14,758 bases of DNA. Origin: Alphaproteobacteria bacterium (lineage in GTDB: Bacteria > Pseudomonadota > Alphaproteobacteria > GCA-2731375). Position numbers and translations under genes: made by a program. Positions 13,996-14,758 of the stretch are shown here, in pieces. Position 1 is the first letter of the stretch; the number at the start of each line of letters is the position of its first letter. The DNA is taken from contig JASLMY010000115.1 in assembly GCA_030746295.1 (NCBI GenBank), positions 1 to 14,758 of the forward strand. Reading direction: 5' to 3'. The notes beneath the pieces were generated by a model, which saw nothing but the letters and a program-made list of their open reading frames with translations, ran no database searches and had not been told where the DNA came from.

Positions 13996-14758
13996 CTAGC
14001 CGAAGATGAAGATCCCGAAGGACTTGAGCACGTCTTTGGCCTTGTGCGGAATGCTGCCCATGAAGCCGAAGAAGTGCTCGGTGATCTGCCACATGGTCGA
14101 TTCCCCTTCGACGATGTCGGAGAAGGTGTCGCCCTTGTGGTTGCGTTTGAAGTCGTTGAACTCTTCGCGCAGCTGTCGGGTCCGGTTGGTATAGCTGTGC
14201 GGCTCGTCCATCATTTCCCACTCGGCGTCGATGTAGGAGACCGACGGGCTGGTGCCGATCTCGGGTTTCAGCACCGTCAGCCGTTCCCGCGCGGCCAGCT
14301 TCGAGACCTCGCTGTCGGGGTCGTTCATGTCGCCGAAGATCCTCGCGCCGCCGACGCAGGCCTGCACGCAGGCCGGGACCAGCCCCTTCTTGACCCGGTG
14401 GAAGCAGAAGGTGCACTTGTCCACCACCATGGTCGGCAGGTTCTTGTCCTTGCGTTTCGCCGGCAACAGATGGCGGGCGTTGTAGGGGCAGGCGACCATG
14501 CAGGTGCGACAGCCGATGCAGCGGTTGTAGCGCTGCAGGACGAAGCCGTCCTTGTGCTTGTAGGTGGCCTGGGTCGGGCAGTTGCGGACGCAGACCGGAT
14601 AGTCGCAGTGATTGCAGAGCCGGGGCATGAAAACCCGACGGGTCTCCGGATAGCGGCCCTTGTCGCCGACCTTGACCCAGGTCCGCCAGACCCCCAGGGG
14701 GACACCGTATTCCGCCTTGCAGGCGGCGACGCAGGACATGCAGCCGATGCATTTGCGA
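13996..14758 (-). CDS. Four [4Fe-4S] ferredoxin subunit of CISM complex (5' end outside window)
   Basis: The frame is open to the right edge, so the N-terminus is missing; about 253 residues are visible. Sixteen cysteines form four clusters in DmsB/PsrB/TtrB order: KCIGCMSCVAAC, then CNHC-x4-C-x3-C, CIGCRTCMVAC, and CTFC-x11-C-x3-C (numbering the visible residues: C3-C13, C48-C60, C80-C90, C115-C134). The protein passes electrons between the NrfD subunit and the molybdopterin subunit. After the last cluster comes a tail of about 105 residues without cysteines, longer than I expect for the simplest members, ending FGIFIFG. It contains HSYTNRTRQLREEFNDFKRN and a hydrophobic end that could rest on the membrane. 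It is the first visible gene of the minus-strand operon; its promoter lies outside the window. Confidence 0.93.
   Translation of the reverse strand, partial: RKCIGCMSCVAACKAEYGVPLGVWRTWVKVGDKGRYPETRRVFMPRLCNHCDYPVCVRNCPTQATYKHKDGFVLQRYNRCIGCRTCMVACPYNARHLLPAKRKDKNLPTMVVDKCTFCFHRVKKGLVPACVQACVGGARIFGDMNDPDSEVSKLAARERLTVLKPEIGTSPSVSYIDAEWEMMDEPHSYTNRTRQLREEFNDFKRNHKGDTFSDIVEGESTMWQITEHFFGFMGSIPHKAKDVLKSFGIFIFG

Noticed and set aside
1..14758. CRISPR arrays, tRNA or rRNA genes, insertion sequences, attachment sites
   Set aside because: No regular repeat-spacer pattern, cloverleaf, transposase or terminal inverted repeats were seen on either strand by reading.

Overview
The window is high-GC, gene-dense DNA with no RNA genes, insertion sequences or CRISPR arrays that I can see. 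Gene families and base composition suggest an alphaproteobacterium, perhaps of Rhodospirillales type, but this is inference because no ribosomal marker is present. Both ends cut through genes: an acyl-CoA synthetase at the left and a four-cluster ferredoxin subunit at the right.

Left part (1-2847): the 3' part of an AMP-forming acyl-CoA synthetase is followed by a fumarylacetoacetate-hydrolase-family enzyme, which looks like a catabolic pair. Next come a minus-strand protein that may be of NIPSNAP/dimeric alpha-beta-barrel type and a 60-residue two-helix membrane protein.

Centre (2885-9834): one plus-strand operon-like run begins behind an FNR/Dnr-type box (TTGAC-N4-ATCAA). It encodes a 57-residue single-helix protein, a CuA subunit II, a heme-copper oxidase subunit I, protoheme IX farnesyltransferase (CtaB), an SCO/SenC copper chaperone, a cytochrome b fused to a 2[4Fe-4S] ferredoxin and an MvhD-like domain, a membrane-anchored protein with two cysteines, and a bacteriohemerythrin. 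Subunit I keeps all six metal-ligand histidines. It lacks the helix VI tyrosine (H-x3-Y) that oxygen reductases cross-link to CuB; the position is Gln (HSSQQ). With CuA, SenC, the FNR-like box and hemerythrin, this points to an sNOR-type nitric oxide reductase (compare norSY-senC clusters) rather than a terminal oxidase. The cytochrome b-ferredoxin-MvhD fusion may be its electron-transfer partner and is the most novel-looking part.

Right part (9957-14758, minus strand, convergent with the NOR run): in transcription order, a four-cluster ferredoxin subunit, a NrfD/PsrC membrane subunit, a Tat-exported molybdopterin catalytic subunit, and a five-heme NapC/NirT-like cytochrome. Together they form a complex iron-sulfur molybdoenzyme (CISM) linked to the quinone pool and a periplasmic multiheme cytochrome. 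Its substrate cannot be named from sequence. The catalytic subunit has Asp in place of the third cysteine of its N-terminal [4Fe-4S] motif, with all spacings kept.

Taken together, the window looks like a low-oxygen respiratory island: a probable NO reductase module next to a quinone-linked molybdoenzyme module.
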